Shown here: positions 7,367 through 14,621 of the stretch, piece after piece
Numbering within the stretch: the first letter of the stretch is position 1
Layout of the letters: each line of letters begins with the position of its first letter
NCBI GenBank assembly: GCA_947466165.1
Contig: CANIDW010000010.1
Coordinates: 1-14,621 of the forward strand
Length of the DNA: 14,621 nt
DNA from: Comamonadaceae bacterium
Lineage (GTDB): Bacteria > Pseudomonadota > Gammaproteobacteria > Burkholderiales > Burkholderiaceae_C
Reading direction: 5' to 3'
Position numbers and translations under genes: made by a program
Notes under the pieces: generated by a model
The model's database searches: none
What the model was told of the DNA's origin: nothing
What the model saw: only the letters and a program-made list of their open reading frames with translations

Positions 7367-9058
7367 ATGCTACTGAAAATTTATGTTGCCCAGCTGAACT
7401 ACTGTGTCGGCGACATGGCTGGTAATGCCCGCAAGATCATTGCCGCCGCGCGCAAGGCTTATGCCGACGGTGCCCGGCTGGTGCTCACGCCCGAGTTGGC
7501 GATTTGCGGTTATGCCGCTGAAGATCTTTATTTAAGGCCGGCTTTTATTAAGGCGTGCCAGGATGCCGTCGACCTTGTTGCCAGCGAGTTGGCCGACTTG
7601 AGTGACTTGAGCGTGGTGATTGGCTGCCCGGTCCCTGTGGATGGGGGGTCCGGTTTGCGTACGCACAGCGTTTCCGTGCCGCAGCTTTATAACGCGGCCT
7701 GTGTGCTGCAAAGCGGCCGGCGCGTTAAGACCTACGCCAAGCAGGAACTGCCCAACTACCAGGTCTTTGATGAGCGGCGTTATTTCACACCGGGGCAGGG
7801 CGCTTGCGTTTTTCATGTCGGCCAGGGCAAGGAACGCGTGGCCCTTGGTGTGTTGATTTGCGAGGACGCCTGGTTTGAAGCGCCGGCCCGGCAGGCTAAA
7901 GCCGCGGGCGCCGAGCTGCTGGTGGTGATCAATGCCTCGCCATTTCACCTGGGCAAGGGCGATGAACGCGAGGCCATGATGCAAAGTCGCTCCAAGTCCT
8001 GCGGTTTGCCGCTGGTCTTTGCGCATCTGGTCGGCGGACAGGATGAGGTGGTTTTTGAGGGGCGTTCGTTCGCCGTTCAGGCTGATGGTGCTCTGGCTGG
8101 ACGCGCACTCAGTTTTGAAGAGTCACTCTTTGCTGTGGACGTTTTGCGCAATCCAGGCGCTGGTCTGTATCTGGCTGCTGCGTGCGCGCCAAGCCGAAGT
8201 TTGGAAGCCGATCTGTGGGACGCGCTGGTGCTGGGCGTGCGCGACTACCTGGGGAAAAACAATTTTCCGGGGGCAATTTTGGGCTTGTCTGGCGGCATTG
8301 ACTCAGCCTTGGTGCTGGCTGTGGCGGTCGACGCCCTGGGTGCAGACAAGGTTCGTGCAGTGATGATGCCTTCTGCTTATACGGCCGATATGTCATGGCT
8401 GGACGCCCGCGAGATGGCTGTGCGCATGAAGGTGCGCTATGACGAGCTGTCGATAGAGCCGCAGGTCCAAGCGTTCAAGGCATCACTGGCCGGTGAGTTC
8501 CGCGGGTTGGCAGAAAACACAGCCGAAGAAAACATCCAGGCCCGCATCCGCGGGGTTTTTCTGATGGCCCTGTCCAACAAGTTCGGCTCTATCGTGCTGA
8601 CCACCGGCAACAAAAGCGAGATGGCCACGGGCTATTGCACGCTTTACGGTGACATGGCCGGCGGCTTTGCCGTCATCAAGGATTTGCTCAAGACCACGGT
8701 GTTCAAGCTGGCGCGCTGGCGCAATGAAAATGATCCCTACGGCACGGGACAAAATCCGATACCTGAGCGAATCATCACGCGAGCGCCCAGCGCCGAGTTG
8801 CGCGCCGATCAAACCGACCAGGACAGTTTGCCTCCCTACGAGGTCTTGGATGCCATTTTGCAGCGCTACATGGAAAATGATGAGAGCATTGAATTTATAG
8901 TGGCTGCGGGCTTTGATGCGGCACTGGTCGATCGCATCACTCGGCTTATTAAGCTCAATGAATACAAACGACGCCAGTCGCCCATTGGCATCCGGGTTAG
9001 TCATCGCAGCTTCGGTAAAGATTGGCGCTATCCTGTGACCAGTCAATTCCGGGCGTAA
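7367..9058 (+). CDS. nadE: Glutamine-dependent NAD+ synthetase
   Basis: Final step of NAD biosynthesis: ATP-dependent amidation of nicotinate adenine dinucleotide using ammonia released from glutamine. The 563-residue protein has an N-terminal nitrilase-type glutaminase domain. Its expected catalytic triad is Glu43 (TPELAICGY), Lys125 (YAKQELPNY) and Cys165 (LICEDAW). The C-terminal synthetase domain carries the ATP pyrophosphatase P-loop SGGIDS at 308-313 and the segment TTGNKSEMATGYCTLYGD. The ATG at 7367 is used; a TTG two codons upstream (7361) is also open, and neither has a strong Shine-Dalgarno. The gene is divergent from the acyltransferase gene (72-bp gap) and followed by glnB, an order I recall as common in Burkholderiales. 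NAD synthesis consumes glutamine, so the pairing with a nitrogen sensor fits. Confidence 0.96.
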   Translation: MLLKIYVAQLNYCVGDMAGNARKIIAAARKAYADGARLVLTPELAICGYAAEDLYLRPAFIKACQDAVDLVASELADLSDLSVVIGCPVPVDGGSGLRTHSVSVPQLYNAACVLQSGRRVKTYAKQELPNYQVFDERRYFTPGQGACVFHVGQGKERVALGVLICEDAWFEAPARQAKAAGAELLVVINASPFHLGKGDEREAMMQSRSKSCGLPLVFAHLVGGQDEVVFEGRSFAVQADGALAGRALSFEESLFAVDVLRNPGAGLYLAAACAPSRSLEADLWDALVLGVRDYLGKNNFPGAILGLSGGIDSALVLAVAVDALGADKVRAVMMPSAYTADMSWLDAREMAVRMKVRYDELSIEPQVQAFKASLAGEFRGLAENTAEENIQARIRGVFLMALSNKFGSIVLTTGNKSEMATGYCTLYGDMAGGFAVIKDLLKTTVFKLARWRNENDPYGTGQNPIPERIITRAPSAELRADQTDQDSLPPYEVLDAILQRYMENDESIEFIVAAGFDAALVDRITRLIKLNEYKRRQSPIGIRVSHRSFGKDWRYPVTSQFRA

Positions 9059-9066
9059 GCTGGTAG

Positions 9067-10042
<976 letters not shown>

Positions 10043-10046
<4 letters not shown>

Positions 10047-10432
10047 GTCGCGAACCGATGAAAAGCGGCGGCGGTCCAAATCCCGATGCACAGTGTCAGA
10101 CTGAGCAAGACGGCGGCACTGCCAATGTCCTTGGCACGCTTGGACAGATCGTGCCACTCAGGGCCAATGCGGTCGATGGCACTTTCGACGGCGGTGTTAA
10201 GCAACTCGACGACCATGACCGCCACAACACTGGCGATCAGTAGGGCGATTTCAACCCAACCTTGACCCAGCCAAAAGGCGGCGGGCACCAAAATAATGGC
10301 GGCCATGGCCTCTTGCCGGAAGGCAGTTTCACCCCACCCTGCCCGTAGGCCGGCGATTGAAAATCTCACCGCGTGCCACATCCGCGACAGACCTCTACGC
10401 TGCTTTTGCGGGTTCACGGCTTGGGTGCGCAT
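10043..10432 (-). CDS. dgkA: Diacylglycerol kinase
   Basis: A small inner-membrane enzyme of 129 residues that phosphorylates diacylglycerol to phosphatidic acid and recycles lipid left over from envelope glycan modification. The family signature VELLNTAVESAIDRIG is at about 75-90, followed by HDLSKRAKDIGSAAV. Glu41 (RQEA), Glu76, Asn79 and Glu83 correspond to the active-site residues of E. coli DgkA. About three membrane helices are visible. The start at 10432 lies 6 bp after the RDD gene stop and the stop overlaps the LOG start (ATGA), so translation is probably coupled. In undecaprenol-kinase homologues the substrate differs; the beta-proteobacterial type is normally annotated as diacylglycerol kinase. 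Confidence 0.92.
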
Positions 10433-10438
10433 CGATGC

Positions 10439-10942
10439 TCAGGCAGGTTTGCCGGGTACTTGATGAAAGCTGACCAGGCGCGTGCCTGCCAGAGCGTCAT
10501 GCAAGAACTGCCGCCGGGGGTGTAGGCGTGAGAGCAGGGCCCAAAAAAGGATCCAGCCCGCAGCGATGAACAGCGAATGACGGACTTCGATGTTGAAAAT
10601 CCAACTGACAGCCAGTGGCGGCAGAAACCACAACCAGCTCAGGATGTAACGCCACAAAGCGCGCTGCTGACTCAGGGCGCAGCCTTTCAGATCGGTCACG
10701 CGTATGTGCCAGGTTTTCATGGCCAGGGTTTGACCATGTGACCAGAACCAAACGAAGTAAATTCCGAACACCACAAACAAAAAAAATTGCTGCGCGTGGC
10801 GGTTGTCCATGGCATGACGCGTCTGTGTCAGTGTGCTGAACAGGTAGTCAGCAATGAACATCACCCCAAAAATCAGCATGCCCTCATAGAGCCAGCAGGC
10901 CATACGCCTGAGCAAAGATGGGGTTTGAGGCGCGTCAATCAT
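10439..10942 (-). CDS. RDD family membrane protein
   Basis: A 167-residue integral membrane protein with the three RDD marks: LLRRMACWLYEG at the start (about 10-21), SHGQTLAMKTWHIRV in the middle (68-82), and RQFLHDALAGTRLV near the end (144-157). Hydrophobic spans lie at about 22-38, 52-67, 101-117 and 124-138. RDD proteins are of unresolved function; some have been linked to ion exchange, which cannot be claimed here. The gene lies 58 bp after the DUF3106 gene and 6 bp before dgkA, within the minus-strand cluster. The ATG at 10942 begins right at the family N-terminus, though no strong ribosome-binding site is visible. Confidence 0.88.
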   Translation of the reverse strand: MIDAPQTPSLLRRMACWLYEGMLIFGVMFIADYLFSTLTQTRHAMDNRHAQQFFLFVVFGIYFVWFWSHGQTLAMKTWHIRVTDLKGCALSQQRALWRYILSWLWFLPPLAVSWIFNIEVRHSLFIAAGWILFWALLSRLHPRRQFLHDALAGTRLVSFHQVPGKPA

Positions 10943-11000
10943 GGCTTGTAGTCACTGGCACCGGTTTGTGGCCTGGCGCAAAGCCGAAGCTGGAAGCCGC

Positions 11001-11654
11001 TTATTCGGTCTGCAAGACTGGCTGACCGATGGAGGCGGGAGGCGGATTGATTTTAAGCTTATTGGCCGCTGTTTCAGTGGGGGCTATTGTGGCGAGCTTT
11101 TTTTCAGGGACAGGCCGCGCCGGCAGGGCCGCCCCAACGGGCGGGCGGACACCGCTTTCAGCAAGTTTGCGCTTTTCTTCGTTGCTCAGAGATTGGTAGG
11201 CCTGCCATTTAGCTTGCTTTTCTTGGGGGCTCAGTTGTTTGGACAATTCGTTGGTGCTGGCAAAGTTCAGCCTGGCTTCGGCCCGTGCGCGAGGGCTGAG
11301 GGCTGCCCATTCGGACATCCGGCTGTGCATTTTGGCTTTGTCATCTGTGCTCAAAGACGGGTAATTGAGCGAGATTTCGAGCCATTTGCGTTTTTGGCCA
11401 TTGCTCAGGCTTGCCCAGCTTTTAGCCAGAGGCTGCAAGGCCTGCTGCTGGGCGGGCGTGAGCAAGGCCCAGTCTTGTTTGCTTGGTGCGGCAGTTGCTT
11501 GTTTGTTGGGGATGGGTTTTGCAACCGGAGCAGCTGTGTTACCAGACTGTGCCCGGGCCGGCAAAGCAGATGCGACCCATACGCTGACAAGGGCGAAAAA
11601 AGTGATGCTCCATACCCGCATGAGTATCAGCAGACGGCCCGTAATCAGGGACAT
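11001..11654 (-). CDS. Secreted DUF3106 protein with LTxxQ-like repeats
   Basis: A 217-residue protein with a signal peptide: a hydrophobic core at about 15-31 and a likely cleavage after ALPARA (35). ATGs at 11654 or 11621 are both usable; the second gives a more typical short signal. The mature part holds a run of similar short modules: LTPAQ (65), LSNGQ (84), LSPRA (119), LSPQE (141) and LSNEE (156), mostly preceded by Trp or Tyr three residues before. This pattern suits DUF3106 and looks like the LTxxQ motif of CpxP/Spy/ZraP periplasmic proteins; that kinship is my inference. The C-terminal ~50 residues are Pro/Ala-rich and probably unstructured. The gene lies 14 bp after the DUF3619 gene and is probably translated from the same message. 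Confidence 0.85.
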   Translation of the reverse strand: MSLITGRLLILMRVWSITFFALVSVWVASALPARAQSGNTAAPVAKPIPNKQATAAPSKQDWALLTPAQQQALQPLAKSWASLSNGQKRKWLEISLNYPSLSTDDKAKMHSRMSEWAALSPRARAEARLNFASTNELSKQLSPQEKQAKWQAYQSLSNEEKRKLAESGVRPPVGAALPARPVPEKKLATIAPTETAANKLKINPPPASIGQPVLQTE

Positions 11655-11668
11655 TTGTAGATGTCGGG

Positions 11669-12091
11669 TTAAAGATCAGTTTTAAGGAACTGCAGGAAGC
11701 CAGGATCTGCAAAAGCGGCCGGCGGCAGGTCGTCGGTGAGCAAGGCGACATCGACTTCGGCCAATTCCCGGGCGCGATCCTCGTTTTGCATTGAATTGAT
11801 GAAAAGCAAGCCCGCCACCAGTGCAAACAGCGGCAAGACAGAACCAATTCGACCCAGCCAGCCCAGACCATCCTCACCGCCCCAAGTCAGTGCATTACCG
11901 CTGACTGCTGATGCGTAGGAAAATCCTGGTTTGGCCAGTTTGCGCTTTGACAAGGCCTGAAAACGCGAGACCCGCAAGCGCTCCGAAACATGATGCGGCA
12001 GCTCATTGGCGCTCAGTGTGAGGTACGAGGCAAGCTTGTGACCCTGGCGGTCTTGCAAAATGTCTGCACGATGGCGTAATGAATTGGTCAT
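11669..12091 (-). CDS. DUF3619 family single-pass membrane protein (candidate anti-sigma factor)
   Basis: A 140-residue protein with a cytoplasmic-looking basic N-terminal half (ELPHHVSERLRVSRFQALSKRK, about 30-51), one hydrophobic span at 83-99, and a short acidic C-terminal tail (LAEVDVALLTDDLPPAAFADPGFLQFL). Its ATG overlaps the sigma factor stop codon (ATGA), which implies coupled translation and matched amounts. A single-pass protein translated with an ECF sigma factor is the usual arrangement of a membrane anti-sigma factor. No zinc-binding HxxxCxxC motif is visible, so any inhibition would be of a different type. The DUF3619 assignment is from recalled family features; the anti-sigma role is inference. 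Confidence 0.83.
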   Translation of the reverse strand: MTNSLRHRADILQDRQGHKLASYLTLSANELPHHVSERLRVSRFQALSKRKLAKPGFSYASAVSGNALTWGGEDGLGWLGRIGSVLPLFALVAGLLFINSMQNEDRARELAEVDVALLTDDLPPAAFADPGFLQFLKTDL

Positions 12092-12654
12092 AATTTGATT
12101 CCTTTGGCGCCCAAGGATTTGCTCAGAGCGTGAACCGCTCTGGAACAGTGCGTTTTAACACTTCCTTCTGAACAGCCCATGGCGGCAGCTGTTTCCGCAA
12201 CGTCCATCTCCTCCCAGTAACGCATGAGAAAGGCTTCCCGTTGACGTCCGGGCAAGGCCTCAATGTGTAATTCGATCTCATGCATGATCTGTGCCCGTTC
12301 AGTGGCATCTTGCGCGCTTTCTGTGCCTTCGGAGTCAACCAGGCTTTCTAAAGTGCCTAAAAAGTCAAATTCGCCCTCTTCGCCAGACGAATCAAAATCA
12401 TTGATGTTCGTGAAAAGAGCGTTGCGTGTCTTGCGGCGGCGAAACCAGTCGAGCGTGGCATTAGACAAAATGCGCTGAAACAGCATGGGCAGTTCGCCCA
12501 CAGGCTTGTCGCCATAATGTTGAGCCAGCTTCATCATGCTGTCTTGAACGATGTCGAGCGCCGCGTCTTCGTCACGGACGTGGTACATGCTCCGTTTGAA
12601 AGCGCGTTTTTCAACACTTTTCAGGAAGTCGGAGAGTTCTTGTTCAGTGGCCAA
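12088..12654 (-). CDS. ECF-like sigma-70 family RNA polymerase sigma factor
   Basis: A 188-residue protein with only regions 2 and 4. Region 2 (about 13-75) includes DEDAALDIVQDSMMKLAQHY and LPMLFQRILSNATLDWFRRRK. An acidic linker (about 86-118, rich in Glu, Asp and Ser) follows. Region 4 (about 130-182) has LPGRQREAFLMRYWEEMDVAETAAAMGCSEGSVKTHCSRAVHAL, with the helix-turn-helix near its end. It directs RNA polymerase to an alternative promoter set, unknown here. The start is a TTG at 12654: homologues as I recall them start at this point (M-A-x-E-Q-E-L-S-D-F-L) and there is no suitable ATG. A weak start would keep the sigma level low. It is the first gene of the minus-strand cluster and is divergent from ilvB. 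Confidence 0.9.
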   Translation of the reverse strand: MATEQELSDFLKSVEKRAFKRSMYHVRDEDAALDIVQDSMMKLAQHYGDKPVGELPMLFQRILSNATLDWFRRRKTRNALFTNINDFDSSGEEGEFDFLGTLESLVDSEGTESAQDATERAQIMHEIELHIEALPGRQREAFLMRYWEEMDVAETAAAMGCSEGSVKTHCSRAVHALSKSLGAKGIKL

Positions 12655-12735
12655 AGGTGATGAATTCCGGTTGTCCCAATGTTGTTCTTGTTTTTGGCAG
12701 ATGAGCGGCTGAATTGCGTTATTTGGTGTTGGGAA

Positions 12736-12810
12736 ATTATGGCACTAGCTCTCCATTTGACTGAGGAATGCCTAAACTTTAGTCAATAAGTGTCCTAACA
12801 ATGTCATAAT
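12736..12810. promoter_or_regulatory. Divergent extended -10 promoters around an inverted repeat (sigma gene / ilvB)
   Basis: On the plus strand TGTCATAAT (12802-12810) is an extended -10 box that would start an ilvB transcript near 12817. On the minus strand TGCCATAAT (12744-12736) is the matching element for the sigma gene. Between them lies a perfect 6-bp inverted repeat, TTGACT (12757-12762) and AGTCAA (12781-12786), centred almost midway. No good -35 box is found for either, as expected for extended -10 promoters that may need an activator. The whole gap 12655-12959 contains only these elements and the ilvB leader described separately; 12655-12735 shows nothing recognisable. Confidence 0.45.
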
Positions 12811-12840
12811 AGCCCTTGCAATTTAAAAGGCAAACGGGTC

Positions 12841-12903
12841 ATGACTCGGCGGAATATGAATCTGCTTATGGTTTTGGCCTCAAGTCTCAACGCTGTTTCA
12901 TAA
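12841..12903 (+). CDS. Putative ilvB leader peptide rich in Leu/Val
   Basis: A 20-codon ORF starts with ATG at 12841, preceded by AAAAGG and ACGGG, and ends with TAA at 12901-12903, 56 bp before ilvB. A second ATG in frame at 12856 gives 15 codons. The key part reads Asn-Leu-Leu-Met-Val-Leu-Ala, with Leu codons CTG, CTT and TTG and a later CTC; Leu and Val make up 6 of 20 residues. It lies downstream of the proposed promoter, so it would be transcribed. Leader peptides rich in the end-product amino acids control ilv and leu operons by ribosome stalling. No terminator hairpin with a T-run follows, so control at ilvB translation seems more likely than transcription attenuation. Confidence 0.5.
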   Translation: MTRRNMNLLMVLASSLNAVS

Positions 12904-12958
12904 GAACGGGCGAAGAGGCACCCAAGTTATTTCGTTAGAGAAATTCACAAAGGTTCAT
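12856..12958 (+). promoter_or_regulatory. Possible long-range RNA helix masking the ilvB ribosome-binding site
   Basis: ATGAATCT (12856-12863), at the second start codon and first Leu codon of the leader ORF, can pair over eight positions with AGGTTCAT (12951-12958), which contains the ilvB Shine-Dalgarno; one pair is G-U. A smaller hairpin, ATTTC-GTTAGA-GAAAT (12929-12944), lies just before it. A ribosome stalled on the Leu-Leu-Met-Val-Leu codons would cover the upstream arm and free the site. An 8-bp match over this distance could also be chance. Confidence 0.3.
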
Positions 12959-12959
12959 C

Positions 12960-14621
12960 ATGGAAATCACCAAAGCGGAATTCGCATCCGCTGCTGCTGT
13001 TTCGCAGCCATCCGAAGACAAAAATCCTGATTTGATGGGCGCCGAGATCCTGGTGCGTTCCCTTCAGCTTGAAAACGTACAGCACGTCTGGGGCTACCCC
13101 GGCGGCGCTGTCTTGTACATCTACGACGCGCTCTACAAACAAGACACCATTCAGCATGTGCTGGTGCGCCATGAGCAGGCCGCAGTTCACGCCGCTGACG
13201 GCTATGCGCGTGCTACCGGTGAAGTCGGCGTGGCCCTGGTGACATCTGGCCCTGGCGTGACCAATGCCGTGACCGGCATTGCGACCGCCTACATGGACAG
13301 CATCCCGATGGTGATCATCACTGGTCAGGTGCCTACGCATGCGATTGGTCTTGACGCTTTCCAGGAATGCGACACCGTGGGTATCACTCGCCCCATCGTC
13401 AAGCACAACTTTCTGGTCAAGGATGTTCGTGACCTGGCTGCAACGATCAAGAAAGCCTTTCATATCGCCCGCACCGGACGCCCCGGTCCGGTGGTGGTGG
13501 ATATTCCGAAAGACGTTTCCTTCAAAAAATGCGCTTTTCATTACCCCGAAACCGTGGAAATGCGCAGCTACAACCCGGTGCGCAAAGGCCATAGCGGCCA
13601 AATCCGAAAAGCCCTGCAGTTGTTAATGGCTGCCAAGCGGCCTTACATTTACACCGGTGGCGGCGTATTGCTGAGCAATGCCTCGCAAGAGTTGCGCACG
13701 CTGGTGGACATGCTGGGTTATCCATGCACCAACACCTTGATGGGCCTGGGCGCTTACCCGGCCAGTGACCCGAAGTTTCTAGGCATGCTGGGCATGCATG
13801 GCACGGTCGAGGCCAACAATGCCATGCAAAACTGCGATGTGTTGCTGGCTGTGGGTGCGCGTTTTGACGACCGCGTGATCGGTAATCCCAAGCACTTTGC
13901 GCAGAATGAACGCAAGATCATTCACATCGACATCGACCCTTCGAGCATTTCCAAGCGCGTGAAGGTTGACATCCCCATCGTGGGCGACGTCAAGGACGTG
14001 CTGACCGAAATGATCGGCATGATCAAAGAGTCCGGTCTCAAGCCGGACGCTCTAGCCCTGGGCGGCTGGTGGGACACCATCGAAGCATGGCGCAAGCGCG
14101 ACTGCATGAAATACAGCATGGGTGACGGCAGCGTCATCAAGCCGCAGCATGTGATTGAAACGCTGTCTAACCTGACACGCGACGCGGACGCCTACATCAC
14201 CTCGGACGTGGGGCAGCATCAGATGTGGGCGGCCCAGTACTACAAGTTCAATGAGCCACGCCGTTGGATTAACTCGGGCGGCCTGGGCACGATGGGCGTT
14301 GGTATTCCGTATGCCATGGGCATCAAACTGGCCAAGCCTGACAGCGAAGTGTTTTGCGTCACGGGTGAAGGCTCGGTGCAGATGTGCATCCAGGAGCTTT
14401 CCACCTGCCTGCAGTACAACACGCCGATCAAGATCGTGGCGCTGAACAACCGCTACTTGGGCATGGTGCGCCAGTGGCAGGAAGTTGAATACGCCGGCCG
14501 CTACAGCAGCAGCTACATGGACGCACTGCCTGACTTTGTGAAACTCGCTGAAGCCTACGGCCACGTCGGCATGCTGATCGAGCGGCCAGAAGATGTCGAG
14601 CCCGCCTTGCGTGAAGCGCGC
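12960..14621 (+). CDS. ilvB: Acetolactate synthase large (catalytic) subunit, C-terminus outside window
   Basis: ThDP-dependent enzyme that joins pyruvate to pyruvate or 2-oxobutyrate as the first common step of valine, leucine and isoleucine synthesis. The 554 codons seen include [15 protein letters not shown] (about 45-59), the catalytic Glu72 in [19 protein letters not shown], and [21 protein letters not shown]. The ThDP/Mg site near 469 reads GEGSVQM...NN rather than the common GDGS, a conservative Asp to Glu change. The start at 12960 has AAAGG seven bases upstream; an ATG at 13035 is an unlikely alternative. The frame is open to the last base and only the final few dozen residues are missing. 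A small regulatory subunit gene (ilvN/ilvH) and ilvC would be expected next. Some databases call this paralogue ilvI. Confidence 0.96.
   Translation, partial: MEITKAEFASAAAVSQPSEDKNPDLMGAEILVRSLQLENVQHVWGYPGGAVLYIYDALYKQDTIQHVLVRHEQAAVHAADGYARATGEVGVALVTSGPGVTNAVTGIATAYMDSIPMVIITGQVPTHAIGLDAFQECDTVGITRPIVKHNFLVKDVRDLAATIKKAFHIARTGRPGPVVVDIPKDVSFKKCAFHYPETVEMRSYNPVRKGHSGQIRKALQLLMAAKRPYIYTGGGVLLSNASQELRTLVDMLGYPCTNTLMGLGAYPASDPKFLGMLGMHGTVEANNAMQNCDVLLAVGARFDDRVIGNPKHFAQNERKIIHIDIDPSSISKRVKVDIPIVGDVKDVLTEMIGMIKESGLKPDALALGGWWDTIEAWRKRDCMKYSMGDGSVIKPQHVIETLSNLTRDADAYITSDVGQHQMWAAQYYKFNEPRRWINSGGLGTMGVGIPYAMGIKLAKPDSEVFCVTGEGSVQMCIQELSTCLQYNTPIKIVALNNRYLGMVRQWQEVEYAGRYSSSYMDALPDFVKLAEAYGHVGMLIERPEDVEPALREAR

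Noticed and set aside
10047..10157. Longer N-terminus for the LOG-family protein
   Set aside because: It would lie entirely over dgkA in another frame; the ATGA overlap start fits the family length.
10941..11660. 239-codon plus-strand frame antisense to the DUF3106 gene
   Set aside because: The composition is typical of a shadow frame (many Arg, Cys, Phe, Gly) and the opposite frame has a signal peptide and ordered repeats.
12904..12945. Transcription terminator (attenuator) before ilvB
   Set aside because: The possible stems are short and interrupted, and no T-run follows.
12945..13601. 218-codon minus-strand frame antisense to ilvB
   Set aside because: It is a shadow of the highly conserved ilvB frame; its protein has no recognisable domain.

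Overview
The window reads as chromosomal DNA of a beta-proteobacterium of the order Burkholderiales, most likely a Comamonadaceae member of the Rhodoferax/Polaromonas type. This is judged from recalled protein family resemblance, gene order (nadE-glnB; sigma factor-DUF3619-DUF3106-RDD) and moderately high GC; no database search was possible. Almost all of the DNA is coding and no tRNA, rRNA, CRISPR array, transposase or phage gene is visible.

Layout. Positions 1-4643 are on the minus strand: the 5' part of a D-tartrate dehydratase-like enolase-superfamily gene, a YhgE/Pip-type membrane protein, and the proton-pumping membrane pyrophosphatase hppA with a clear terminator. Divergent from hppA is the soluble pyrophosphatase ppa, followed by a small coiled-coil, tail-anchored protein. 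A GNAT/FemAB-like acyltransferase gene follows on the minus strand. It carries an unusual in-frame array of a GC-rich 84-bp repeat. Divergent from it come nadE (glutamine-dependent NAD+ synthetase) and glnB (PII), the latter with its own recognisable promoter.

Positions 12654 down to 9459 form a compact minus-strand gene cluster: ECF-like sigma factor, single-pass membrane protein DUF3619, secreted DUF3106 protein, RDD membrane protein, diacylglycerol kinase, and a LOG-type nucleotide phosphoribohydrolase. Start/stop overlaps of the ATGA type join sigma to DUF3619 and dgkA to LOG. The first three genes resemble, in architecture, a sigma / anti-sigma / periplasmic sensor set such as CnrH-CnrY-CnrX.

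A 305-bp divergent intergenic region separates the sigma gene from ilvB (acetolactate synthase large subunit, cut by the window end). It holds two opposed extended -10 promoters around an inverted repeat, and a 20-codon leader ORF with a Leu-Leu-Met-Val-Leu run. The start of that ORF can pair with the ilvB ribosome-binding site, which suggests leader-peptide control of branched-chain amino acid synthesis.

The most interesting signals are the in-frame repeat array in the acyltransferase gene, the ilvB leader, and the sigma/DUF3619/DUF3106 module.
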